Below are positions 32,968 to 40,438 of a stretch of 64,000 bases of DNA, one piece after another. The position numbers and the translations under genes are program-made. Every line of letters starts with the position of its first letter. Position 1 is the stretch's first letter. The stretch comes from an uncultured Coriobacteriaceae bacterium. Lineage in GTDB: Bacteria; Actinomycetota; Coriobacteriia; Coriobacteriales; Eggerthellaceae. The notes beneath the pieces were generated by a model that was not told the DNA's origin, did not search any database, and saw only the letters and a list, made by a program, of their open reading frames with translations. The DNA lies in assembly GCA_937937585.1 (NCBI GenBank), contig CALDCB010000008.1:124001-188000 (forward strand), given 5' to 3'.

Positions 32968-33885
32968 TTACGCCCAATGCGAGCGGATGAACTCCCACTT
33001 GGCATCACGGCCGGCAACCGCATGCTGCACGTCGTCTTCGCTCATATGCTTGAAACGCTTCTGACTGCGCAGATAGTGCTCGATATCCGAGAACTCCTTC
33101 GGATTGCGATTCAGCCTGAACGCGCCACCGGAAACGCCGCTTTCCTGCGAGCCCTCGAACTCGGCTAGATACCACATGCCGCAGTCGACGGCCTCCTTCG
33201 CGATGTCGGCGGTGACGTCGGTGGCATGACCCCAACCCGTGGGGCACGGTGCCATCACATGGATGAAGCGCGTGCCGTGCACATTCTTGGCGCGCTCGAC
33301 CTTGTTGATGAAGTCCTGCAAGTAGCCGATGCTGGCAGTTGCGGCATACGGGATATCATGCGCGGCAACGATCTCGAACACGTTCTTCTTGTCGGTCAAG
33401 CACCCCTTGACCTGGCTGCCGACCGGCGTGGTGGTGGTTGACGAACCAAAGGGCGTCAACGAGCTTTTCTGAATGCCCGTGTTCATGTACGCCTCGTTGT
33501 CGTAGCAAATGTACAGCACGTCGTCGTTGCGATCGATGGCGCCTGAAAGAGCCTGAATGCCGATGTCGGCCGTGCCGCCGTCGCCCGCAAAGCCGACAAC
33601 GGTGCAATCGTCGGGCTTGATGCCCTGCGCACGCAAGCCGGCCTCGATGCCCGAAAGCACGCTGGCGGTTGCCGCGAACGGCGTGATCATCGCGTTGTTC
33701 GAGAACGAGAGCTGCGGGAAATTGAATCCGACAGCGCTCATGCAGCCAGCAGGAAGAGCCGACACCGCATGGGGGCCAAGCACCTTCAACGCCGCGCGCA
33801 CGGCAAGCGAGCCGCCGCAACCGGCGCAGGCCTTGTGGCCGAAGAACAACTCGTCATCGGGCATGTTGCGCACATTAACGGCCAT
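32968..33885 (-). CDS. 2-oxoacid:ferredoxin oxidoreductase, beta subunit (TPP-binding)
   Basis: This 305-residue subunit binds thiamine pyrophosphate. GDGGTADIGIQALSGAI and YDNEAYMNTG form the GDG...N TPP/Mg motif, and HKACAGCGG plus PAGC supply the Cys ligands of the proximal [4Fe-4S] cluster (CxxC and a Cys about 25 residues later). The last conserved Cys lies in VMAPCPTGWGH. The enzyme family oxidatively decarboxylates 2-oxoacids (pyruvate, 2-oxoisovalerate, arylpyruvates) to acyl-CoA, reducing ferredoxin. ATG 33885 follows AGGAGG and overlaps the alpha-subunit gene by 11 bases, so translation is coupled. The linked aryl-CoA ligase favours an aromatic 2-oxoacid, but the subunit alone does not decide this. 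Confidence 0.9.
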   Translation of the reverse strand: MAVNVRNMPDDELFFGHKACAGCGGSLAVRAALKVLGPHAVSALPAGCMSAVGFNFPQLSFSNNAMITPFAATASVLSGIEAGLRAQGIKPDDCTVVGFAGDGGTADIGIQALSGAIDRNDDVLYICYDNEAYMNTGIQKSSLTPFGSSTTTTPVGSQVKGCLTDKKNVFEIVAAHDIPYAATASIGYLQDFINKVERAKNVHGTRFIHVMAPCPTGWGHATDVTADIAKEAVDCGMWYLAEFEGSQESGVSGGAFRLNRNPKEFSDIEHYLRSQKRFKHMSEDDVQHAVAGRDAKWEFIRSHWA

Positions 33886-35074
33886 TGCGCACCTCCTCTT
33901 CCCCTTCAACGCCAAGGAAGCTGACCTGGGGCACGTCCTTGCCTGCAGCCGCTTCCTCAAGGGCCTCGAAAATCTCGGCGATCTGCTGGTACGAGATGTC
34001 ATCTCCGCCCAAGCCGCCAACGAAGTTCCTGGTGGGCGTCGTCACGCTAGCGCGATGCAACGCAGAGTTCACATTGGTGAACACCGTTCCCTCGCCGCCG
34101 AACGAGATATTCTTCTCAAGAACCGCTGCAGCGCGAACATAAGGCGCGCCCAAAATGGCAGCCAGCTGCCTGTACGGGAAGGGGCGCATGTACCTGATGC
34201 GGCACAGGCCGACCTTCTTTCCCTGATCGCGCAGGTCGTCAACGACGTTGCGCACCAAACCCGCGATAGAGCCCAGCGTCACAACAACGTACTCGGCATC
34301 GTCGCATCGGTACGCCTCGACCATGCCGGGGTACGCACGGCCGAAGATCTGAGCAAAGCGGCTTTCCACCTCGTCGATGACGGTTTCGGCGGCAAGCATG
34401 TCCTGATGCGCGTAGTACTTGTAGTAGCGGTTGAATGCGGGACCAGCCGAATAACCCAGGTTCTTAGGGTTGTCGAAATCGAACTTGTTTTCGGTGCGGT
34501 ACGGCGGCAAAAAGGCGTCGGCTTGCTCCTGCGTGGGGATATCGACGGTCTCGTACGTATGCGTAAGGGCGAAACCGTCAAGATTCACCATGAACGGCGT
34601 GCTCACACGCGGGTCCTCGGCAATGGCATAGGCCATCAACGTCAGGTCGAGCGCCTCTTGGTTGTCCAGCGCGTATGCCTGGATCCAACCATGGTCAAGA
34701 AGCGCCAGAGAGTCGCGCTGGTCGCCGTAGATGTTCCACGGAAGCGCCGTGGAACGGTTCGCGTTCATCATGACGATGGGGAACCTGCCGCCCGCGGCAT
34801 ACGTTAGGACCTCGGCCATGTACAGAAGGCCTTGGCTGGACGTCGCCGTGAACGTGCGCGCACCCGTGGCGGACGCGCCCATAGCGCACGAAAGAGCCGA
34901 GTGCTCGGACTCGACGTGCATGTACTGGGCATCAAGCGAACCGTCAGCAACCATCTCGGACAGTCGCTCGACAACGACGGTCTGAGGCGTGATAGGATAC
35001 GCCGAAATCACCTGAGGCCTGGAAAGGCGAACGCCCTCGGCGAGGGCTTCGTCACCCGAAAGAAAACGTTTCAT
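33875..35074 (-). CDS. 2-oxoacid:ferredoxin oxidoreductase, alpha subunit
   Basis: This 399-residue alpha subunit holds the pyrimidine-binding domain of TPP (VISAYPITPQTVVVERLSE, with the activating Glu in VESEHSALSCAMGAS). The transketolase C-terminal-like domain (about 260-360) includes VVTLGSIAGLVRNVVDDLR. The dimeric module with the beta subunit performs decarboxylation. The start ATG 35074 overlaps the TAA of a 42-codon upstream frame (TAATG). That frame itself begins with an almost identical copy of this gene's first nine codons. The ribosome site GAGGTG and the ATG lie in the loop of a perfect 14-bp inverted repeat (35040-35053 with 35105-35118), an arrangement that could influence expression. 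The duplication is analysed separately. Confidence 0.9.
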   Translation of the reverse strand: MKRFLSGDEALAEGVRLSRPQVISAYPITPQTVVVERLSEMVADGSLDAQYMHVESEHSALSCAMGASATGARTFTATSSQGLLYMAEVLTYAAGGRFPIVMMNANRSTALPWNIYGDQRDSLALLDHGWIQAYALDNQEALDLTLMAYAIAEDPRVSTPFMVNLDGFALTHTYETVDIPTQEQADAFLPPYRTENKFDFDNPKNLGYSAGPAFNRYYKYYAHQDMLAAETVIDEVESRFAQIFGRAYPGMVEAYRCDDAEYVVVTLGSIAGLVRNVVDDLRDQGKKVGLCRIRYMRPFPYRQLAAILGAPYVRAAAVLEKNISFGGEGTVFTNVNSALHRASVTTPTRNFVGGLGGDDISYQQIAEIFEALEEAAAGKDVPQVSFLGVEGEEEVRNGR

Positions 35075-35118
35075 TAGGCTTGCACCTCGCTAAGAACGAA
35101 AGAGGACGAAGCCCTCGC
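35040..35118. repeat. 14-bp perfect inverted repeat framing the porA start
   Basis: GCGAGGGCTTCGTC at 35040-35053 is the exact reverse complement of GACGAAGCCCTCGC at 35105-35118. The 51-base interval between them contains the ribosome site and ATG of the alpha-subunit gene. In the mRNA this would be a 14-bp stem with the start in the loop. One arm is porA coding sequence (codons 7-12). Confidence 0.9.
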
Positions 35119-35202
35119 TTCCAAGAGCATGAGACGCTGTCGCTGCGCTTTCGCGAAAGCGCGCTCGGCGTCGGCTTCGTCACCCGACAGAAAACGCTTC
35201 AT
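35074..35202 (-). pseudogene. 42-codon frame starting as a duplicate of porA (truncated copy or leader peptide)
   Basis: The frame begins MKRFLSGDEA, identical to the true alpha subunit for ten residues, then turns into the translation of a hairpin repeat (DAERAFAKAQRQR) and further unrelated codons, ending in TAA, which overlaps the real ATG. It has the better ribosome site (AGGAGGTG). The duplicated DNA includes the ribosome site and the sequence AAGCCTAATGAAACG, so copy starts are 128 bases apart. It looks like a tandem duplication of the gene start into which a repeat element was inserted. It may now work as a short leader peptide coupled to porA. Confidence 0.75.
35133..35172 (-). repeat. 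Hairpin repeat element, copy 1 (inside the porA leader frame)
   Basis: In minus-strand orientation GACGCCGAGC, then a GCGCTTTC-GC-GAAAGCGC hairpin, then AGCGACAGCGTC. The outer arms GACGC/GCGTC pair. It belongs to the same family as copies at 36258, 36355 and 58647. Confidence 0.8.
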
Positions 35203-35207
35203 TAGGC

Positions 35208-36143
35208 TTACACCTCCTGCTCCATGCGGATGGCGTCGAACTTGCATGCGCGGACGCACATGCCGCATCCCTTGCAGAAGTCGTAGTCAACCGCCACGGT
35301 GAACGGGTTCTTCGAACCTTCGGCAGCGGGCACCTTGAAGATGGTTCCATCGGGGCAATACAAATAGCACTGCAGGCAGCCAACGCATTTTTGACGATCG
35401 ATCACAGGGCGATCGTTTCGCCAGCCGGCATTCTTCTCGACCAAGTGACCGCCGGCGAAGCATGTGCTGCGGGCGAACTGTGCAGGGTCGAGTTCGTCAT
35501 GCTGAATGGAAGGGATGATGCACTCAGGACGCGCGAACTCGTCGTCAACACGAGAAGCGCCTTCCCCACCGCTTACGACCTCCTCGCCATCAGCCGCATC
35601 GGCACCGCTTGGGCAAGCGACGAACGAAGCGGCAGCAAAGTCGACGATCTTCGTGTTCGCGTCGTGCAACTTCGCGGGCATGTACAGTTCAATCGCACGC
35701 TTCACGTTCTGCGCAGGCAGCACGCCAAGCTGAGCCAAGGCGCCCAAAAACACCGTGTTGGGAATGGGCCGGCCCAAAAACTCGGTCGAGATAGCATTGG
35801 CATCGATGGCCCTCACGCGGCTGTCGCCCTTGGCGCATGCGGGAACGCTTGCGGCGTTCACCAGAACCATGCCGCCCTGGGCAAGCTCGGCGTCGTAGCC
35901 AGCGGCCATCAGGGTCTCGTCAAGGTAGATGACGAAATCGGCCTGTTTGATAGCACTTCGGTCGCCAATGGGCGACGCACTGATCTTGGTGAATGCGCGC
36001 ATGGGAGCGCCACGGCGTTCCGGACCGAACGACGGGAACGCCAGAGCATATGCAGCATCGTCGATCGATGCGGCGGCGCCCAGCAAACGCGCTGCCGTGA
36101 ACGCGCCTTGCCCACCGCGGCCATGCCATAGAACCTCGGTCAT
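35208..36143 (-). CDS. 2-oxoacid:ferredoxin oxidoreductase, fused gamma and delta (two [4Fe-4S]) subunit
   Basis: The N-terminal part of this 311-residue protein (to about 185) is the gamma domain, with GRGGQGAFTAARLLG and PSFGPERRGAPM, typical of the CoA-contacting subunit. An acidic linker follows, then a delta-type ferredoxin domain with two full [4Fe-4S] motifs, CVGCLQCYLYCP and CKGCGMCVRACK. Gamma-delta fusion is known in some PorGD proteins. Together with the alpha and beta genes downstream it completes the enzyme, giving the order gamma/delta-alpha-beta. ATG 36143 follows GAGGGG; a 50-residue upstream extension is rejected. The intergenic region upstream (36144-36392) contains hairpin repeats rather than a clear promoter. 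Confidence 0.9.
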   Translation of the reverse strand: MTEVLWHGRGGQGAFTAARLLGAAASIDDAAYALAFPSFGPERRGAPMRAFTKISASPIGDRSAIKQADFVIYLDETLMAAGYDAELAQGGMVLVNAASVPACAKGDSRVRAIDANAISTEFLGRPIPNTVFLGALAQLGVLPAQNVKRAIELYMPAKLHDANTKIVDFAAASFVACPSGADAADGEEVVSGGEGASRVDDEFARPECIIPSIQHDELDPAQFARSTCFAGGHLVEKNAGWRNDRPVIDRQKCVGCLQCYLYCPDGTIFKVPAAEGSKNPFTVAVDYDFCKGCGMCVRACKFDAIRMEQEV

Positions 36144-36257
36144 GAAAAATCCCCTCTCGATAACGTGGCTAACAGTATAGCCAAAGCATCGGGAGGGGAA
36201 AGAAAGCGAAGCGTGGTTGTTACGACTGTTTAAACGAGCACCAACCTTATAGACCTG

Positions 36258-36291
36258 GACGCTGTCGCTCGACTCTTTCAGAGCCGCTTTC
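36258..36291 (-). repeat. Hairpin repeat element, copy 2 (partial)
   Basis: GACGCTGTCGCTCGACTC-TTTCA-GAG on the plus strand is identical to copy 3 over its first half, including the CGACTC stem. The second half diverges (CCGCTTTC in place of TCGGCTCGGCGTC). It lies between the LysR-like and gamma/delta genes. Confidence 0.7.
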
Positions 36292-36354
36292 AACGAGGGC
36301 CGCTGTCAAGAGCTTCCGAGGAAGCCCTTTCGCCGGCTCGAACTTTATAATCCG

Positions 36355-36393
36355 GACGCTGTCGCTCGACTCTTTCAGAGTCGGCTCGGCGTC
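36355..36393 (-). repeat. Hairpin repeat element, copy 3
   Basis: In minus-strand orientation GACGCCGAGC, a CGACTC-TGAAA-GAGTCG hairpin, then AGCGACAGCGTC. It begins at the stop codon of the LysR-like gene. Copies 2 and 3 also share A/T-rich flanks (TTATA before GG/TGGACGC). Confidence 0.8.
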
Positions 36394-37046
36394 TAGAACT
36401 TCGCGTACTTGACGAGGTTCTTCTCAAGCTTGTCAACGAACTTGGCGCCGATCGGCGAAAGCTCGGCGTCCTTGCGAATAACGTAGCCAAGGTGAAGCTT
36501 CACATCGGTGTCAAGGGCGACCGTGGTCAGACCCGGACCGTCCGACACGCCGACCAGAATGCCACTGGTCACCGTGTAGCCGTTCAGTGCAACGATAAGC
36601 TCAGAAAGCGACGCACGGTCGGTGGTGGCAATGCTCTTGCGGCGCGCTTCGTCAGCCAAAGCCTCCTCAGCGAAATACGCGGGGGCGTCTTCGCCCTGCT
36701 CGAAATAGATATAGGGGTAATCCTCAAGCTGCTCAAGCGTGAGCTTATCGGCGTTCACCATAGGATGGCTTGCCGGCAGCGCAACGCGCGGCGTGGACTG
36801 AATAAGCTCGACGAAGCGAAGGCCTGCCTTGTCGAAAGCAGCCTCAAGGTCGGCGGCCGTCGTAGTGGTCTCAAGAAGAACGCCCAGCTCGGACTCGCCG
36901 TTGGCAACGTCATCGATAACGCCCTGCGTGGTGCGGTCACGGAACGCGTACTGGTAAGCGTCGCCACCCACAGAAAGAACCGTGCTTGCGAACGTCTGAA
37001 CATTGAACAGGTAATGCTGACCGGAAACTGCAAATTGGTTGGTCAT
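36393..37046 (-). CDS. Free-standing LysR-type effector-binding domain protein (no HTH)
   Basis: This 217-residue protein is homologous to the effector domain of the full LysR regulator encoded at 38705-39646. Shared marks are S/TxQHYxF at the start, YPYIYFEQG versus YPRYSFEQG, and DRASLSELIVALNGYTVTSGIL versus DRGTLTNLLTSFNGYTISTGVL. It has no winged-helix domain. It nonetheless has its own ATG with TAGGAG at ideal distance and sits 32 bases after the CoA-ligase stop, so it is a designed gene rather than a frame-shifted remnant. It may bind an aromatic acid or CoA ester, or form heterodimers with the regulator. A type 2 periplasmic-binding fold enzyme is an alternative. Confidence 0.78.
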   Translation of the reverse strand: MTNQFAVSGQHYLFNVQTFASTVLSVGGDAYQYAFRDRTTQGVIDDVANGESELGVLLETTTTAADLEAAFDKAGLRFVELIQSTPRVALPASHPMVNADKLTLEQLEDYPYIYFEQGEDAPAYFAEEALADEARRKSIATTDRASLSELIVALNGYTVTSGILVGVSDGPGLTTVALDTDVKLHLGYVIRKDAELSPIGAKFVDKLEKNLVKYAKF

Positions 37047-37078
37047 GATAGCTCCTAGCTACTGAAGGTTGCAGGATT

Positions 37079-38422
37079 CTATTTGGCGCTGTCGCGCTCG
37101 TCAATAAAGCGCTTGGCCTTGTGCTCGGCCGAAACGCCCAAACCGTCGGCATCATAAACGATGACCTTGGCAGGACGAACGCCGCAGTGAGCCTTCAACG
37201 CAGCCTCGACGCGCTTGGAAACCTTGTCGTAGGGCTCGTCGCTGCCAAACGCGCGCTCGACGGAAACCTCGTAGCGCGTGGTGTAGTTCTCATCATACAC
37301 GCGGATGGAGTACTCGCCGGTCAGACCCTCGGAGCCGCGCACGACGTACTCGATGTCGGACGGGAACACGTTCACGGCGCCGACGATGAACATCTCGTCC
37401 TTGCGGCCGGTCACATGAATGCGGGCATGGGTACGGCCGCAGCTGCACTTCTCGGTGGAAACGTAACCGATGTCGCCCGTGCGGAAACGGATCATCGGGC
37501 GGGCCTTCTTCATAAGCGTGGTGTAAGTAAGCTCACCTACGCTGCCCGGCTCAAGAACCTCACCGGTGGCAGGATCGACGGTCTCAACCAAAATCTGATC
37601 CTCGACGATGTGCAGGCCATCCTTCGCCTCGCACATGGCGGCGCAAGCACCGTAGATGTCGGACAGGCCGAAGAAGTCGACGACCTTGGCACCCCACAGA
37701 TCCTCGATGGCCTCACGCGTGGAAGCGATGGAGCCGCCCGGCTCGCCGGCAACGATGATGGTGTGGATGTTGAAGTCGGTCTTGGGGTCGAAGCCCTTCT
37801 CCTTGGCCTTAACGCCCAGGGTCCATGCATAAGAAGGCGAGGTCCAGATAACGGTAGGCTGGTACTGCTTCAAAACGAACAGCAGGCGGTCGGAAGGAAC
37901 AGCGCCAACCCAAATAGCCAAAGCGCCAAGCTCCTGAGCGCCCATAACGTCGGGGCCGCCAACGTACAGCGCGAAGTTCAGGCCGTGGACGTAGCGGTCG
38001 TTCGGACGCATGCCGGCCTGCCAGAACAAACGGGCCTCGGTGGACTGCCACAGGTCGAAGTCCTCCTGAGTGAAGGGACTGATGGTGGGAACGCCGGTGG
38101 AACCCGAAGAGGTGGCCATGAAAACGACGTCTTCCTCGGGAACCGAGCACATCTCGCCGAAGAAGCTGCCCACGTGCTGGGTCTGGCGCTCGGTGGCTTT
38201 GTCGACGAACGGGAACTTGGCGATGTCAGCCAGGGTCTGGATATCCTCGGGCTTCACGCCAGCCTCATCGAACGAGCGCTTGTACCAAACGGTGTTCTCG
38301 TACGCGTACTTGACCATCGCCTTCAGGCGCTCGAGTTGCATAGCTTCAAGCTCGGGACGCGGCATGGTCTCGATCTCGGGATCGTAGTACTTCTGATCGT
38401 ACGGAATGTTCTTCTTGGCCAT
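37079..38422 (-). CDS. Phenylacetate-CoA ligase family AMP-forming enzyme (PaaK type)
   Basis: This 447-residue adenylate-forming ligase has the phosphate loop SSGSTGVPTISPFT near residues 96-109. The adenine-contacting DFFGLSDIYG and the hinge region RTGDIGYVST follow, with VTGRKDEMFIVGAVNVFPSDIE marking the PaaK C-terminal domain. PaaK enzymes activate phenylacetate and related aryl acids to CoA thioesters. Run in reverse they could conserve energy as ATP from aryl-CoA. The neighbouring ferredoxin oxidoreductase could make arylacetyl-CoA from arylpyruvates, so together they fit an aromatic amino-acid fermentation pathway; this is an inference. ATG 38422 has AAGGAG upstream; in-frame codons up to 38575 are not needed. 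The gene is divergent from the LysR regulator. Confidence 0.87.
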   Translation of the reverse strand: MAKKNIPYDQKYYDPEIETMPRPELEAMQLERLKAMVKYAYENTVWYKRSFDEAGVKPEDIQTLADIAKFPFVDKATERQTQHVGSFFGEMCSVPEEDVVFMATSSGSTGVPTISPFTQEDFDLWQSTEARLFWQAGMRPNDRYVHGLNFALYVGGPDVMGAQELGALAIWVGAVPSDRLLFVLKQYQPTVIWTSPSYAWTLGVKAKEKGFDPKTDFNIHTIIVAGEPGGSIASTREAIEDLWGAKVVDFFGLSDIYGACAAMCEAKDGLHIVEDQILVETVDPATGEVLEPGSVGELTYTTLMKKARPMIRFRTGDIGYVSTEKCSCGRTHARIHVTGRKDEMFIVGAVNVFPSDIEYVVRGSEGLTGEYSIRVYDENYTTRYEVSVERAFGSDEPYDKVSKRVEAALKAHCGVRPAKVIVYDADGLGVSAEHKAKRFIDERDSAK

Positions 38423-38606
38423 TCTTACTCCTTGCATCGTATACGGGCATCGCTTCAAGCGAGCCCGCCCCACGCACCTTGCCGTGCGTTGATCGGTTTT
38501 TTGTTCGCTGTTCAAAAGGAAGCGAAAGATCCTAAAGCGCATATGTATAAAACCATTATTAGCCTTCTCGAACAAGATGAACGGCTATTCAGGATCTTGG
38601 TATATA

Positions 38607-38670
38607 GTATTCGTAAAAACAGATAACCCCATTCAGCTAATAATCTAATACCATATGCGATATCGAATAC
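38607..38670. promoter_or_regulatory. Divergent control region between paaK-like and lysR genes
   Basis: The 281-base intergenic region (38423-38704) is locally A+T-rich. It contains GTATTCG at 38607-38613 and its inverse CGAATAC at 38664-38670. LysR proteins usually bind such divergent regions; these half-sites are only candidates. Confidence 0.35.
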
Positions 38671-38704
38671 CGGGTTTTCACCACGCGGAAAAGGAAGCAA
38701 GAAT

Positions 38705-39646
38705 ATGACGTTACAGCAGCTCAGGTACTTAATCGCCATTTCCGAGCAGGGGTCCATCAACGCCGCCGCCCAAAACATGTACGTCTCGCAATCGAATCTC
38801 TCGACCGCGATCAAGGACTTAGAGCACGAGCTTGGCATCACGATTTTCACACGTTCGAACCGCGGCGTCACGCTGACCAACGACGGCACCGAGCTGCTTG
38901 GCTACGCGCGCCAGGTCGTCGAGCAGGCAGACATGCTGGAATCGCGCTACGCCACCGGTAAAGACTCTCAGGTGCGCCTTTCCGTCTCGACGCAGCACTA
39001 CTACTTCAGCCTGCAGGCGTTCATCAACATCGCAGAGAAATGCGCGCACGAGGTGTACGATTTCGTGCTGCGCGAGTGCGCAACCGGCCAGATCATCGAC
39101 GATGTGCGCACTTTCCGCAGCGAGATCGGCGTGCTGTACCTGGACGATTTCAACGAGCGCGTGCTGTCGAAGGCGTTCCGCGATGCGGATGTCGCCTTCT
39201 ACCCGCTGTTCGACGCGCAGGCGCACGTCTTCGTGGGCGACCATCACCCGCTTTCGCAGAAGAAGCTGCTGAAACCCGAGGATCTGGCGCCCTACCCCCG
39301 CTACTCGTTCGAGCAGGGAACCACTAATTCGTTCTATTACTCGGAAGAGCCGCTTGGCTACCTGCCGCATGACCGCAACATCAGGTTCTCCGACCGCGGC
39401 ACGCTCACCAACCTTCTGACCAGCTTCAACGGCTACACCATTTCAACGGGCGTTCTTTCCGCCGAGATGCACAGCGGCATCGTGGCCATTCCGCTGGACA
39501 TCGACGAGACCATGCGCGTGGGCTACATCATGCACAACGGCCGCAGGCCCAGCAAGCTTCTGTTGGATTACATCGATATGCTTCATCAGGTGATCGATGA
39601 CAACCCCACGGTTGAATCGACTGCCGAAGCGCCCACGTTCGATTAA
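38705..39646 (+). CDS. LysR family transcriptional regulator
   Basis: The N-terminus of this 313-residue protein is a textbook LysR winged helix-turn-helix: MTLQQLRYLIAISEQGSINA, AAQNMYVSQSNLSTAIKDLE and LGITIFTRSNRGVTLTNDG. The effector domain (about 90-300) is closely related to the orphan domain protein of the opposite operon. LysR regulators typically control a divergent operon and respond to a pathway metabolite, so the CoA-ligase/ferredoxin-oxidoreductase genes are the likely target. The start is preceded by AAGGAAGCAAGAAT. It is followed at once by the convergent yigZ-type gene. Confidence 0.9.
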   Translation: MTLQQLRYLIAISEQGSINAAAQNMYVSQSNLSTAIKDLEHELGITIFTRSNRGVTLTNDGTELLGYARQVVEQADMLESRYATGKDSQVRLSVSTQHYYFSLQAFINIAEKCAHEVYDFVLRECATGQIIDDVRTFRSEIGVLYLDDFNERVLSKAFRDADVAFYPLFDAQAHVFVGDHHPLSQKKLLKPEDLAPYPRYSFEQGTTNSFYYSEEPLGYLPHDRNIRFSDRGTLTNLLTSFNGYTISTGVLSAEMHSGIVAIPLDIDETMRVGYIMHNGRRPSKLLLDYIDMLHQVIDDNPTVESTAEAPTFD

Positions 39647-39687
39647 CAAGAAAAGCCGCCCGTGTCGGTCGGCAACGCGAAGCAAAC

Positions 39688-40326
39688 TTACTGATTCGCC
39701 AGATTCTCGATCAATTGGAGCTGCTTGTCGCCAACGAGCAGCTCTTCTCGTCCCTGGCAGCATTCACGGACCATGCGGACAAGACCGTCAACGGTTTCGG
39801 CCAGAACGCGCACCGTGATGGTGACGTCCGATGAGAACTCCGTGTCCATAACGGGAACGCCGCGGGTTTTCAGCACGTAGGACAGCTTCTCGTACAACGG
39901 GTAATCGACGCAGATGACCACATCGCAGCAAGGCGCGAACGACGCCGTGCGCGCCAACACCACTGCATTCTGCGTTGCCTTGGTGTAAGCGCGAACGAGC
40001 CCACCCGTACCCAGTAGCGTGCCGCCGAAGTAGCGCACCACCACGCACGCAACGTCAACCAGCTCGGCATGCTGAAGCACCGAAAGCGTGGGCAGGCCGG
40101 CCGTCTTCTGCGGCTCGCCGTCGTCGGAATAGCGCACACGGTTCTCAGCACGCAGGGCATACGCGTACACATGGTGACGCGCCATGGGGTGCTGAGCCTT
40201 CACATCGGCAATGAAAGCCAGCGCCTCTTCTTCAGTTTCCACGTGAGAGAGGTACGCGATGAAGCGGCTTTTCTTCTCTTCGTATTCGCCCTGAGAGGAG
40301 CCGGTTATTGTTTGGTAAGAATCCAT
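39688..40326 (-). CDS. YigZ / IMPACT family protein
   Basis: This 212-residue protein has the N-terminal UPF0029/Impact domain with YSDDGEPQKTAGLP and VVRYFGGTLLGTGGLVRAYTKA, the two conserved blocks of the family. A C-terminal DUF1949-like ferredoxin-fold domain follows (about 140-205). Eukaryotic IMPACT regulates Gcn2. The bacterial YigZ role is unsettled, with proposals around proline peptidase-like or RNA-linked functions. Length and domain order are normal. The start ATG 40326 has GGGAGC upstream. It is a single gene between convergent lysR and divergent dsbA-like genes. Confidence 0.88.
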   Translation of the reverse strand: MDSYQTITGSSQGEYEEKKSRFIAYLSHVETEEEALAFIADVKAQHPMARHHVYAYALRAENRVRYSDDGEPQKTAGLPTLSVLQHAELVDVACVVVRYFGGTLLGTGGLVRAYTKATQNAVVLARTASFAPCCDVVICVDYPLYEKLSYVLKTRGVPVMDTEFSSDVTITVRVLAETVDGLVRMVRECCQGREELLVGDKQLQLIENLANQ

Positions 40327-40438
40327 GCTCCCACTTTACCATGCCGAATGCCCTGACACGTTGCCAACGCGTCATTGCCGCTGAACCGCCGTTCGTGATA
40401 TCGTTTCGCTGGTAAAACACTACTCGGAGGGGATATTC

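Noticed and set aside
38472..38507. Plus-strand terminator (ACGCAC/GTGCGT followed by TTTTTT)
   Set aside because: No plus-strand gene ends upstream; the hairpin lies in the leader of the minus-strand CoA ligase gene, so its meaning is unclear.
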